From Brachionus koreanus (Eukaryota > Rotifera > Eurotatoria > Ploima > Brachionidae): a DNA stretch of 58,918 nucleotides. The notes beneath the pieces are model-generated. The model ran no database searches and was not told the DNA's origin. It worked only from the letters and a program-made list of their open reading frames with translations. Location of the stretch: positions 23,679 to 82,596 of the forward strand of contig PJRA01000519.1 in NCBI GenBank assembly GCA_016987375.1. The letters run 5' to 3'. The translations under genes were made by a program, and so were the position numbers. This document shows positions 12,796-25,470 of this stretch, piece by piece (the stretch's first letter is position 1; each line of letters opens with the position of its first letter).

Positions 12796-12978
12796 ACAAA
12801 ATATAATCAATTTTTGTCAGAAAATAAAACAAAAATAAAAATAAATTTAATTAAAAAAAATTAAGCAATATTTTTAGAAAATGAATTTTATTAAAAAAAA
12901 AAATTTTTTAATGATAATAATGATTAGATTAGAACTAGTTAATCAAGTAAAAATTATTCATAAATTGTCTTTTATTAT

Positions 12979-15900
12979 TTATTCAAAAATATCATTTTGC
13001 TCTGGATTTTTGGAATAAAATAGGCGATGAGCAAATTTTTCAGCCAAAAAAGTTACAACAAATGCTAGGACAAGTGACACAATACCTAAACTTAGGGTAA
13101 GTCCTGCGATGCTGGGTCTAGAAAACATAAAAATTTTCATTTGAACATCAACCCCATTCCATGAAGACTCGGTCCATGCTGAGAACTGACCAGTATTTAC
13201 CAAAATTCCATCATCAAATTTTTCAAAAGCAGGCGAAACACTTGATGAAGCGTAAATAGATGACGCTACACAAATCGAATTATTTACATAATAAAAATTT
13301 CTAATTGATACTTTATTGTCTTTTTCGTAATTTTTTACTTTTTCGAAATCTTTTGAACATTCATCTCGACTCAATGACTCTAAATCTAGATTTCGACTGA
13401 AATATCTCAAAAGCATACTGGCCAACCATTTACCACTAATTGGATTATCATCTACTCCAGTATAAAAACTCAGAACTCCCTTAGGCAAATTAGCTTCCAA
13501 AAGATTCTGGTAACTTTTCCATTGTGATTCAGTCATCATATCTTGGAAAAACTTACAGGTTGAATTTTTATAAAAGCAATAAACTAGTCTGTTCAATGTA
13601 ATTTGGCTAACTTGATCTTTAAGATCAGTGTTTGAAGGGTTATGTAGCGAAAAAATTGTCTGAGCAATGCTCGTAGTCAAAGCTTGAAGTCTTTGAGCAA
13701 ACATGGTAGTATAATTAGCAGCATCTTCTTCGGTCATCTCTTCTGGAAATGTGAGATTCATATTATCTGCTGTGTCAAAAACACCATGATAAAAATTTGA
13801 GCTAAATTCTGTATTAAAATCAGCTAGCGATACTCCGCCAATTAAAATGTCATTTCGTAAAAATGAATGAATCGAAGATGGCGGAAGTTGTTGATTTATG
13901 TTTGAAATTGGTTTTATATTCTTAGAATATTCTAAAATTTTAAAAAGCATTTAATAATTAATTTAAAAATAAATATTAGAAATTTTGTATACTAGTTTTT
14001 ATTAATTACTAAAAATAATAATTTTTGAAAAATTATTTAAGTCAATTTAAATCTCTAAAAGTAATATTTGAATTGATTCAACTCTTTGTTTAATAAAAAT
14101 ATTTTAAAAAATAAACTTGGGAAAGAAAATTGTTGAGTGTAAGGTTTATACAAAAGTTTGAAAATTTTAAATTTCCAGAAAAATAAATATCTTAGAAGAG
14201 GTCTCATTTATTCTCAGAAAGGACAGAAATTTCTAGTGATGGGAGTTTTCTTTTTAGTTTAGCTGACTAATTTTAGCTTCGAAAGGAAATTTAGACATAG
14301 ATAAAATCATGCATGAATTCACAATGAGAAAAAAAATCAGCATCAAATGTTCATTTGAGTCCTATTGACTGTGTATTAAAATAGCATTGATCAAAATAAG
14401 ACTATTAAAATAGCAACATCAAAATAGCAAAAAATGAATGCTATTTATGTGTTCAAAATAACATAATCAAAATAGCAAGTTATTAATTAAAAAATACATT
14501 GGAAAATATAATTGACGTTTTTGATAAGTTATTGATTTCGAATAAGCCAACTGATGTTAAAGCCTTGATTACTCAATCACAAAAAAAAACGCCACAATTA
14601 CATCACTTAGGATTTTATTTTAAAAAATCATGTTCAAATCAAGCTGGTAAAATAACTTGGCGGTGTGTGAAAAACAATTGTACGGCTGGTGGTTATACTT
14701 TTACTGAAAAAATTGGTGAATTATGTGATTATTATATTAAAAATGACAAACATTTTGATGAGCCTGATTTGACTAAGTAATTCAACGCGAGCAAAAAGCT
14801 AATAAACCGGAATATCCTAAAGAGCCTGAGTCTTTGAGTTCAATTGAGATACCGGATTGGCTTAAATTAACCTTGAAAGAAGTAAGCTTTCTCTATTATG
14901 ATTCAGGATCAGATGACCCGGAAAGATTCTTAATATTCACAACACCAAGTAATTTGAAAAAAATTGAAGGTCGTTCAATATTTTGTGATGGCACATTTAG
15001 TATCGCGCCAAAATTTTTTTTACAAGTATACACTATTCATGTCACAATTGAAAGACAATCGTTTCCTGTCGTTTACGCTTTCTTGCCTAGAAAAACAGCA
15101 GTCATGTATATTCGTTTTTTGGAAAAAAATTCGTGATGGTCTTTCTAAAAACCCGAGTGCAGTTAGTTTAGATTTTGAAAAGGGTTTTATAAGTGCAGTT
15201 AAGACTGTATTTTCTAGTAGTCAAGTTAATTGCTGCTTTTTTCACTTTAATCAGTCTATGTGGCGAAAAATTGTTGAGCTCGGGTTAAGTGTTGAATACA
15301 GAAAAGACAAGTCGACGCATAAAAAACTAATTTTGCCTCAATGTTTAGCTTATTTGCCTTGTAATGATGTTATGAGTGCATTTAATGAACTTAAATCGAA
15401 TGAAGATTTGACGGATCCCAGAGTTAAACAATTTTGTGGTTACATTGAAGAAAATTATGTTGTTAAATATAGTATCAAACGTGGACGTTATAATAAAAAA
15501 ATCATTGAAGCCAAACAACCAACTTTTTCAATTGATTTATGGAATGTCCATGATAGACTAATGGATAATTTGCCTAAAACTAACAATGCTTGTGAGTCAT
15601 GGCATAACTCATTTTCATGACTTTTAAATGTACATCCATTGATTTACGAATTAATAGACACTTTGAGAAAGGAACAAAATAGAATGGAGACTAATTGGCT
15701 TAAATTTGATGCTGGTTTGGTTTTAAAAAATTCGAAATCATTAGATGATTCGATAGTGTTCATAATGAAAAAGTATGATTCGTCAAATAAATTAGACACA
15801 TTAAACAAACTTAGCTTATTATAAAATTTTTATTTTTTTTAATTGATTAATTGATTTATGCTATTATGAACTTTAATAAATTATCTCTATTTTAATTATG

Positions 15901-18900
15901 TTATTTTTAATTCGCTATTCTAAACTTCGCTATTTTGATATTGCTATTATGAATATTAGGGTTGAATATTAATGTTTTTTTATTATCATCAGATTTGTTG
16001 AATATTAATACTTAAAACAAATGATTCCTCGTTATCTATTCCATAATCAAGCACAATCTCAGGAAATTTATCTTTTTGCAAATCGTTGGCAAATCTGGTC
16101 GAGCCTCCATAATCAAAAGCCTCATTGTCAAAAAGTACAACCAAAATATTACTGGAGTTCACTTGACTTCGATGCTTTCCAAGTAGTTCTATAATACCAA
16201 ATAGACCGATTAGAGCACTAATTGGCTGATTGGCACCTGGTGTGTAATATTCATACATAGTAATATATTATCACTTACCCTATTCACTATTATTTAAAAA
16301 AAAGCCGTGTGTATTTATTTAGGCTGAAAGGAAGGACTAAGATCTAAGGGTTTAAACCCAAATTAAAAAAATTATAAGCTTCATTTTAATTCTAATAATA
16401 ATAATAATAATAAAACTACTAACAATTTAATTTTTATAAAAAAATCTATTTATCACAAATGTTTTTTAAGCAGAAAAAACTATCTAATATTAGTCAAAAT
16501 ATTTTTTAATTAATTTATTCAAGTAGAAAAAAAATTCTTTCTCTCTGACATCCCACTCAGCCATTAATGTATTCTCCCTATTTCTAAATGAATTCGGCCA
16601 TTCGAACTTCTTTTTCTTTAATATCCTACTAATACCGTGATGTCTCACATAGCAAATAAAATCTCACTTTTTCACATATTTTGTACCCTTGTTTGACAAC
16701 TTCGACTACACTTAATTTAAGTTGACTAAAATTTAGTAAAGTAAAGAACCATTGCTAAAAATTTCAAGCTGAATAGTATGTTAAAATTTTTTAAAATTAG
16801 TTAGTAGTTCGGGATGGTAAAGTTGAAAACAATTTCAAATGCAGCAGAACATTTTAAAACACTAAGAAATGAAAACTTTTCCTGAAAGGCGAAATCTTAG
16901 AAACAGTCGATTCTTACCGTTTTCTCGGTAAAGAAATTAATAACAAGCTCGACTGGAGTCAACAGTGGGAAAGAATCATTAAAAACATAGATTATGCTTT
17001 GTTTCTCATCTAACAAATGAAGCTACTTGATTTCAAATCTAAAATTCTTCGAATCTAAGGTATAATTATTAGCCACATTTATTATAACAGTCCCGTTTTG
17101 ATAATCGCCTCCTCTGAAATTAAAACCCCCATTAAAATCGTCCAGAACAGAATGCTGAAAACCATTGGTATTAGAGATAAGAAATTATTTAACATCCAAG
17201 ATGCAAACGAGCGTATCGAATCAATGCTTCTAAAAAAAGTTTGTAAATTGCTTGATATTTATAACTCTTTATCACAGAAGTATAAAATGTCGACTGCTCT
17301 AATTCTTTATTTGGGTTTAAGAAAAAAAAAAGCAAGAATAAAAATATAAAACGATAGCATAACACAAAAATGTATACAAACTCTAAGAGATAACCTTGAA
17401 AAAAAAGAACTCTACAGAAGATAAAATACACAAACGAATAGAAGAACCGAAAAACAAAAAATGACCGATTTGCAACAAGATGTTCAAGTCAAAAATAGAA
17501 ATCATAACACACATGAGGAGATATAAAACAGCACTAAATAGCATTAAAATAGACTCTACTTAAAATCTTATTTTTTTTCTTATTCTTAATTCTTAAAAAA
17601 TAAATATACATATATAGTAATTCACAGACATAGTACTGTAATAATTGGTGTATGCCACTAACTGTGCCATTTATATTTATTCAATAAACTTAATTAAACT
17701 AAATATATCTTCTTTTCTGTTCCTGAAAAATCGAAAATTATAACAACTGTGAATAATGCTTATTAAATCTTAATATTTATTTTTTTGATGATAAAAAATT
17801 TCTATAAAATTTAAATTTCAAAATGTTTGCTCTATTTTAGAAAAAATTGTTCCCAATTTCACAGCTTCTTATATTTCAAGTGTAGTTATATTAATCTAAA
17901 ATATTTTTTAAAAATTAAGTTAAATAAAGTAGCGCTAAACTTCTATTTTATTGAACTTAATTTCTTAATTATTGAACTTTCCATTAATATAAAGCTTTTT
18001 TTGTTTGGAAGAAAATTAAACTCTTTTAATTACTTGTTAATTTTTCAGTTAATTCTATGACTGTCTTGGCTACATTTTTGTCTTTTCCGAAACTAATCGG
18101 ATCCTTGTGAATAAATAAATCTTGATTTGAATCGAAACCAATTGATCCTAGCTGATTTAGCTCAATAATTGAAGTTATGTTATCTTTTTCTAAATAAAAG
18201 ATATTAATAAATAAGATATTAAAAATACGTTAAATTTGTTGAATATTAATACTTAAAACAAATGATTCCTCGTTATCTATTCCATAATCAAGCACAATCT
18301 CAGGAAATTTATCTTTTTGCAAATCGTTGGCAAATCTGGTCGAGCCTCCATAATCAAAAGCCTCATTGTCAAAAAGTACAACCAAAATATTACTGGAGTT
18401 CACTTGACTTCGATGCTTTCCAAGTAGTTCTATAATACCAAATAGACCGATTAGAGCACTAATTGGCTGATTGGCACCTGGTGTGTAATATTCATACATA
18501 GTAAATGCGTCCAATCGAGCAGATAAGATCACAATTGGCAAGCTATTTGAAGGTTTCTGGCTCATAAAAGTAAAATAGTTTGAACCACCCAAAGGATCAC
18601 AAAAAGAAGAACTTTCCAAAGTGTGCATTATGCTTGATCTTCGAGTGCAAACAGTGCTGCTAACTGATCCACTCATTTGAAGACCCAATTGCATTCCGCA
18701 TAAAGATTCACTAGATTTAATGCTAAATGAATCTGAATTATATTTTTCAAATATGTGTTGGTTAAATTTATCATAGCACTCTTCAATCACTTGGATTGTT
18801 TCATTCAAGTCATAGATTATATAAAATGGAATATTGAAATTTTGAAACATGTAATTAGTGCCAGATGGATTCCAATTGCTAGCCCCATATGTTTTATTAG

Positions 18901-19327
18901 TTTTGTAGAGACTAAAATGTGAATTTGGACTTTTAGTATCATCAGAAAAACTAAAGTCTGATTGGGAAAAATTTGACAAAAATTCAGAGTTTGAAATCAA
19001 CACAATACCTTGAATTCTTGAAATTTCATCATCGTTTTGATGTAGATCAACCACTCGAGAAAAATAATTCGGAAGTGTCACCACCACTAGATTAGGGATG
19101 TCTAATTTGTTTAAATTTTTCAGACGCTCAAATTCATTGTTGCTTCGAACTGTGTATACAATGCCCTCGTACGAAGAGTAGTCAAGTTTGCCGCAGCCTA
19201 TTTGATGTGTTGAGTTGAAGCGACGAATGCAAGGAATTGTGTTCACAAGATTAATGTAGGCCCTTTCTTTGTTCAAGTCTGAAATTACTGTGCCAAGGAC
19301 AGAAAAAAACAAAATTAATTTGTTCAT
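12979..19327 (-). CDS. NCSTN: Nicastrin, gamma-secretase subunit
   Basis: Large glycosylated ectodomain subunit of gamma-secretase, which with presenilin, APH-1 and PEN-2 cleaves Notch and other type I membrane stubs. Exons (minus): 19327-18253, 18189-18034 and 13931-12979; frames join to 727 aa (human about 709). Visible features: a signal peptide (MNKLILFFSVLGTVIS), then IPCIRRFNSTHQIGCG, the ectodomain motif NEAFDYGGS at 321-329 (human DYIGS region, conserved Glu at 322), LPPSSIHSFLR and GVSLADF, VFDTADNMN, WTESSW, and one C-terminal membrane helix (about GLTLSLGIVSLVLAFVVTFL) with a short tail. Many N-x-S/T sites fit a glycoprotein. The intron between exons 2 and 3 (13932-18033) is 4.1 kb and holds a MULE relic, an exact 271-bp copy of exon 1's 3' part and a retrotransposon tail; the other intron is 63 bp. 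The gene is tail to tail with EAAT (183 bp between stops). Confidence 0.95.
14361..15960 (+). mobile_element. MULE-type DNA transposon, degenerate, with long terminal inverted repeats
   Basis: The ends are inverted and built from repeated AAAATAGC words: left 14361-14490, right about 15880-15960. The right end read in reverse begins CCTAATATTCATAATAGCAA and the left begins CCTATTGACTGTG, then several AAAATAGCA units. Both ends also share AATAACATAAT plus AAAATAG further in. The interior encodes a broken MULE transposase. I could not find a matching 8-11 bp target duplication, so the exact ends are uncertain. Inserted in the large nicastrin intron, opposite to nicastrin transcription. Confidence 0.75.
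14499..15824 (+). pseudogene. MULE transposase with FLYWCH-type zinc finger (disrupted)
   Basis: Conceptual frames in order. 14499-14780: an N-terminal zinc-finger-like region (GFYFKK, then ITWRCVKNNCTAGGYTF), FLYWCH-like. 14834-15136: start of the transposase core, containing IFCDGTFSIAPKFFLQVYTI, the characteristic DGTF motif with the first catalytic Asp. 14964-15620 in another frame: VSLDFEKGFISAV (second Asp), then CCFFHFNQSMWRKI and NNACESWHNSF. After a stop near 15618 the frame continues to 15824. At least two frameshifts and one in-frame stop show it is dead, but the motifs remain easy to read, so decay is fairly recent. The family moves DNA by cut-and-paste. Confidence 0.88.
15993..16263 (-). 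pseudogene. Exact partial copy of nicastrin exon 1 inside the nicastrin intron
   Basis: These 271 bp are identical, as far as I can see by eye, to 18234-18504 (constant offset 2241). The copied part covers nicastrin codons of about 275-358, the splice donor, and 19 bp of the following intron. Flanks diverge immediately at both ends. The copy lacks a 5' acceptor, so it should not form a proper exon. It lies on the same strand, downstream of exon 2 and between the MULE and the retrotransposon tail. Perfect identity means a very recent duplication or an assembly artefact. Confidence 0.93.
16393..16413. repeat. (TAA)7 microsatellite
   Basis: Seven perfect TAA units within the large nicastrin intron. 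Simple repeat, no further function apparent. Confidence 0.9.
16882..17705 (+). mobile_element. Non-LTR retrotransposon 3' fragment (RT C-terminus plus 3' UTR)
   Basis: From about 16888 the plus strand reads GEILETVDSYRFLGKEINNK and LDWSQQWERI. Two in-frame stops follow, then a frame (17098-17349) containing IKIVQNRMLKTIGIRDKKLF, the usual C-terminal tail of Jockey/RTE-type reverse transcriptases (YxFLGxxI, then the Q-N-x-x-L-x-x-I pattern). The following 350 bp are a 3' UTR shared with three other places in the window: 20225-20394, 39068-39290 and 49665-50100. It ends near ATTTATATTTATTCAATAAA. A 5'-truncated, decayed insertion in the nicastrin intron. Confidence 0.8.
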
Positions 19328-20224
19328 ATTTTGAATGACTTAATTTTTTGGACTCGGATTATTTTAATTTAATCATTATTTTTTTATGTTATATTTTTTT
19401 TGATGATAAGAAATTTTCCTAGATAATTTTTATGAATTAAAAGCGAAATAATTTTAACTTTATGTCAGATCGAATTTGTCAAATTTTTTTAAATCAAAAA
19501 AATAAGATTAATTTTACACTCATTTGACGTCAATTGATCAATTGACATATATATTTTTAAATATTTTGTCTTTACTTTTTTTTCATAAGAAAAAATATTT
19601 TATATAAAAAAAGATGCAACAATCTATATTGCAATAAATTTAAAGGTTTAATAAATCAATCTAAAATAGATATTTAGAGATATTTTAATTTAACAAAATT
19701 TTTCTTTCAGATCAGATCCTACAGTTCTTCAACTATTATTTATACAAATAAGACACGATATGGACGACACTTATTTGCAAGGATTAAGAGGATGCTTAAT
19801 GAAAATTGTATTGGCTTTTTTGTATAGTTTCTAGGTTAAATGAATAGAGAATTTTACTTTTTGAAAGGTTAAAATATAAATTTAAAATTGTTTCAAGAGT
19901 TTTTGTCCAAACCGTCTTCTTATTAGTTTCACAGATAGTTAGCATAAAGAAGATTGAATTTTATTGTAGATCGAATGCCAACTTTAAAGTAGATCTAAAG
20001 AAGCTATGTTCAAATCCAATTCTCTATTTTATTTAAGAAACCTAAGAAAGTATATGCACTTTGAGAAGGAAATTGATGCATCCATTTTAATGCATAGGAA
20101 TTATGGATTATATTCATATAGGATATAGCATTAATCAAGGTTTTTAAGAAACTTTTTCTTGAGGCTTATTTGCTTTGAATGATAATAAAATTAAGTTTGT
20201 TAGTATCTCTTTTTAGATTTTAAG

Positions 20225-20394
20225 ACTAATAAATATTTTAAGCAGCTAAACCATTCATACCATTTTTTTTCTCAATATTCATTTAATCATTTGATTCAAT
20301 TTAAAAAAAATATATAAAAAGTAATTAAAAGACATAGTTCTGAAAACAACGATGTATGTCATCAATTATGGCCTTTATATTTATTCAATAAACT
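20225..20394 (+). mobile_element. Non-LTR retrotransposon 3' tail, second copy
   Basis: Contains AACCATTCATACC, then ATTCATTTAATCATTTGATT, GACATAGTTCTGAAAACAAC, GATGTATGTCATCAATTATG and a final TTTATATTTATTCAATAAAC. The same blocks in the same order occur in reverse orientation at 49665-49830. The other tails share the GACATAGTxCTG and ATATTTATTCAATAAA blocks. Coding sequence upstream is too decayed to read. Confidence 0.75.
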
Positions 20395-21479
20395 ATTTTT
20401 TCCTAATTTTTTGTTTAGATGTTATTTTCCGAGAATTAGTTTTTGTGTTAAATTTGAAAAATTACAATTTGACAAACTACATCAGATTTAATTAATTTTA
20501 TACAATAAAAAAAAATTTAGTTAGAAAAGAAATTGATTAAGGATTAGTATCGATGATGAAATCAGATTTTTCAAAAGAATAAAAATATTTTCTAAGTACC
20601 AAGTATTGTGAAAAATAAAAGAAAAAAAAAAGAAGCATAATAATCAATTTATTGTGTAACAGTAACATTCAAAAGATCAACCAATTCAATAATGTGGGGA
20701 GAAACAAAAAAAAAGTAAGGTAAATTAGCAGCATTTTTCATTTAAAATTTTAAATTAGATAATTTTTACATTTAGAAAAAAATTATGAGTTTATTTTTTA
20801 TTAATTAGTTATTTAAATTTAATATTTTTTGAAAGAGTTTCAGTTAAAGTTGTTTTAGGAGTTATGTTTAATATATTTTATTATAGCTAAAGCAGATTTA
20901 ATGAGTAATACATCAGACCAAATAAACAACTTAAAATGTTATTCTAAATTTATTCATGTTTTTAGTTTGTAAAATAGACGCCAAAAATCAGAGTAAGAAA
21001 GAATCTTGGAATAAAATAGCGTTTTTAAATAAATTCTTTAGATACGACACATTAAGTGTCTTTCATCTATCAAGATTTAAAATTTTCAAATTTTTTGCTT
21101 AATATAGAAATTGCTCAAAAATAAAAATAAACCTAGAAAAAATCAAGTTTTCAAAAATAAATTAAAAAAAAAAGTTTTCTAGCATAAACAGTCATTTTTT
21201 ATAAAACAGTTTAATATTTTAATGCTTAATCCTTTACAAAAACTGATGAATTGCTTTTTTTTAACCAACATCGAAACATAAAATGATTTAAAATACTCTG
21301 GAATAAATTTATGCTAAAATCTTGAATTTTTTAAAAATCATATTTAAAATATTGCAGCATAATTTGCAATTTAAAAAAAAAATCATAAAATCAGAACACA
21401 ATTTTTTTATTAATGTACTCCCTGCAAATATCACACCCATATTCCTTGGAATTCTATTTAAATCAAAAGTTTAGTTATT

Positions 21480-21517
21480 TTTTTCTTATTTAGCTGCAAC
21501 AATTGAAAATTTTTAAA
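21480..21517 (+). promoter_or_regulatory. Splice acceptor just upstream of the HPD start codon
   Basis: TTTTTCTTATTTAG ending at 21493 is a strong 3' splice-site sequence 24 bp before the ATG at 21518. It implies either an unseen 5'-UTR exon or trans-splicing of a spliced leader, which is reported in rotifers. No upstream donor can be chosen with confidence from sequence alone. Confidence 0.4.
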
Positions 21518-22925
<1,408 letters not shown>

Positions 22926-23139
22926 TTTTAAGTTTATTTTCTAATATTAAAATAAAATTTTAGTTAATAAAAAAATTAAGATAATGATTTTTTTTTTGTA
23001 AAATTTAATTTAGTTTAAAAAATTTATTTTATTAACAATTAAATGTATGAATATTTTATTAATTAGATGATTTATAAATGAAATTATTGAGCCTTTTAAA
23101 AGACAGATATATTAATGATATTAATAAATCTAAAAATTT
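22926..23139. other. Short spacer between HPD and 5S rRNA
   Basis: HPD 3' UTR with AATAAA-type signals, then AT-rich spacer. On the minus strand a T5 run (23132-23136) lies just past the 3' end of the 5S gene and fits a Pol III terminator. Confidence 0.6.
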
Positions 23140-23235
23140 AGGCCTAGAACACCCGGTATTCCCAGGCGGTCACCCATCCAAGTACTAACCGGGCTCGACG
23201 TTGCTTAACTTCGGTGATCGGACGAGAACCGGTGC
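23140..23235 (-). rRNA. 5S ribosomal RNA, 5' end lost in gap
   Basis: The reverse complement contains the hallmark 5S blocks GTCCGATCACCGAAGTTAAG, TTAGTACTTGGATGGGTGAC and CGCCTGGGAATACCGGGTG, ending TTCTAGGCCT. It is strikingly like arthropod 5S. About 96 nt of the usual 119-120 are present; the first 23-24 nt fall in the N run. The internal control region (A box, intermediate element, C box) is intact and a T-run terminator follows, so the gene looks functional. 5S genes often occur in arrays, and a collapsed array may explain the adjoining gap. Confidence 0.96.
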
Positions 23236-23694
23236 NNNNNNNNNNNNNNNNNNNNNNNNNNNNNNNNNNNNNNNNNNNNNNNNNNNNNNNNNNNNNNNNN
23301 NNNNNNNNNNNNNNNNNNNNNNNNNNNNNNNNNNNNNNNNNNNNNNNNNNNNNNNNNNNNNNNNNNNNNNNNNNNNNNNNNNNNNNNNNNNNNNNNNNNN
23401 NNNNNNNNNNNNNNNNNNNNNNNNNNNNNNNNNNNNNNNNNNNNNNNNNNNNNNNNNNNNNNNNNNNNNNNNNNNNNNNNNNNNNNNNNNNNNNNNNNNN
23501 NNNNNNNNNNNNNNNNNNNNNNNNNNNNNNNNNNNNNNNNNNNNNNNNNNNNNNNNNNNNNNNNNNNNNNNNNNNNNNNNNNNNNNNNNNNNNNNNNNNN
23601 NNNNNNNNNNNNNNNNNNNNNNNNNNNNNNNNNNNNNNNNNNNNNNNNNNNNNNNNNNNNNNNNNNNNNNNNNNNNNNNNNNNNNNNNNNNNNN
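23236..23694. other. Assembly gap (459 N) beside the 5S rRNA gene
   Basis: Run of N immediately upstream of the visible 5S segment. All open frames crossing it are artefacts. It hides the 5' end of the 5S gene and possibly further 5S units or a transposon. Confidence 0.99.
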
Positions 23695-23697
23695 AAT

Positions 23698-23928
23698 ATG
23701 AAAAAAACACACACAATCATACAGAATGAGTACAAAAATGCCTATTTAAAAAAAAAACCTGCTTGGATAAGCAATTTAGAGAAAGCAAGTATCAAAAAGG
23801 TCAGAAAAGACATTAATAACACAGAAAATATGACTAACATGAATATTAATTCTCCTATGAGGGCTGACTTCACAAGTGTTGTCAGACAGATTTATCTTTT
23901 TTTATGTAGAAAAATCAACGCAAATTAG
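23698..23928 (+). other. Unassigned open frame next to gap, possible retroelement fragment
   Basis: A 76-codon frame, lysine-rich, containing KKPAWISNLEKASIKKVRKD. The PxWxxxLExxIxxxRKD pattern resembles a segment found in non-LTR retrotransposon polyproteins of aquatic invertebrates, but this is a weak memory-based match. It starts three bases after the gap, so the true start is unknown. No introns or partners are recognisable. Confidence 0.25.
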
Positions 23929-24175
23929 AGTCTTCAATCAGCAATACAAAAACATCACAGATCTTCAAAAATTTCTCAGCATTAATTTTCTTAATTTTCT
24001 TGCTGATTTTATTTGTGTTTTTTGTAGTATGGTTGATTTTGGTAAAAAACATTACCGTGTTTTTAGTTGTATCTTGTATTTACTTAAGCGATATGTCAAA
24101 TTGCCTTACAACAAATGCAAAAAAATCCTAAAACAGCTTGATTTGAACACGGCTTATTCATGACATCAATGGGCA

Positions 24176-25440
24176 TTGAAGACGATTGAACAAGATGACC
24201 CATTAGCAGTTTTTGAAGATCAACCTGGTGTTCAAGACTACAATTGCTTTTTGAGAATTTTTCTAAGTTTGAAATCGAAGGCGTTTCTTATGTCAGCAGG
24301 TGAAAGATCGAATTGCTCGTTTACAGTATTGGAATTTACTCAACTTATTGATGCTCGTTTTCGAGAACTATACGTTCAATCGATTGACCCAAACAGTGAT
24401 ACAACTAAATTCGTAAGGTTAGTTTTTGTATTAATTAATTATTTTAAAAAAAATTGATTGATCGTTTTTAGTTTAAGTTCGCAGTCAAGTTGTCGAGCTG
24501 ATATAATAAAATGGGGTTCAAAATAGGACTCTAATAAAGGCAGGCCTTATTTTCTTGGACATGAAAGAGAGGATGTGGTCAAAAAGAGAAAATAATTTGT
24601 AATGTACATGCATGACCATCAAGATTTCTACTATTATCCAATCGTGCCAGTAGAAGGTTTACTTGCTTAAAATATACCCATGAGAAACAAAACAATTCTT
24701 TTCAGTCATGATGAATCTACATTTCAAAATACGAGCAGCTCGCTGATTTGTTGGCGATTTAACACTTTTTACAGCAAGGGATGACAATGACACAATTTTG
24801 AAACAGTTCCGACGTTTTTTTTTCTTTTGAAAACAAAAACTGCTTTTACTGATCATAAATTTGAGGTTCTTGTTGACAATGCGGCTAAACACGCAACCAA
24901 AATTTATGACATAACTAAATTATCGAAATCTCATGGGACAAAATGCATATATGAGGCGATCGAATGGGAGGAAAATGGTGAAGGTTTCATTTTATTTCAT
25001 GTTTAAAAAAAAATTTGTCATGTTTTAATTTTTTTATTATTTAAAAGAGTTAGCGATAATAATGGCGGGTCCAAATGTCTTTTAGCAATTTCTAAAGAAA
25101 TGTGTGTTGTCGAACAAAGTAAAATCAAATGAAATATTGTTGGAAAATTTAAGATCTCGAATGCTAAATCACCCATCCTTTACAGAGAATACTCGATTAG
25201 AATAGCTTGCTTCAGTATTTGATGTCAAAACTATATTTTTGCCCATATCATTTCGAGCTTAGCCCTATTGAAAGTATTTGGCGCCACAAAAAAAATTATG
25301 CAATAAAATTTAATGATCAGAAATTTAACAGTTTTTTTACTTTTCTTGAAGACTCGATAACTTATTATCTAAAAGGAAAATTTAAAGATATGGTCAACCT
25401 TTTGGAAGGCCTTGAACATGTATTTCAAGGCAATAATTGA
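24176..25440 (+). pseudogene. Degenerate DDE-superfamily transposase (HERxDVV / ELxPIE type)
   Basis: Scattered across frames are the conserved blocks of a transposase widespread in invertebrates and fungi. RADIIKWG and YFLGHEREDVVKKR are at about 24495-24590 (family: DGHERxDVVxYR). KTILFSHDESTFQN is at about 24690-24735 (family: HDExxF, catalytic Asp). HGTKCIYEAIEWEENGEG is at about 24933-24985. RMLNHPSFTENTRLE is at about 25158-25202. FCPYHFELSPIESIWRHKKN is at about 25237-25296 (family: KFHCELNPIExxW, catalytic Glu), running on to the stop at 25440. Several stops and frameshifts inactivate it. Upstream bases 24176-24420 (e.g. FLSLKSKAFLMSAGERSNCS) may be its N-terminal part. No terminal inverted repeats identified. 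It follows the 5S gene and gap. Confidence 0.75.
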
Positions 25441-25470
25441 TAAAGAAATATTCAAGCATAACTCACAAAA

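Larger units (their letters stand above)
19328..21517. other. Intergenic region between nicastrin and HPD starts
   Basis: About 2.2 kb between two genes that start on opposite strands (nicastrin leftward, HPD rightward), so both promoters should be here. Mostly AT-rich. Bases about 19700-20230 are slightly richer in G+C with many stops and probably belong to the degenerate retrotransposon whose tail is at 20225-20394. I see no other gene or RNA. Confidence 0.5.

Noticed and set aside
23144..23735. Several open frames spanning the second N run
   Set aside because: Artefacts of the gap and of reading the 5S rRNA gene as protein.
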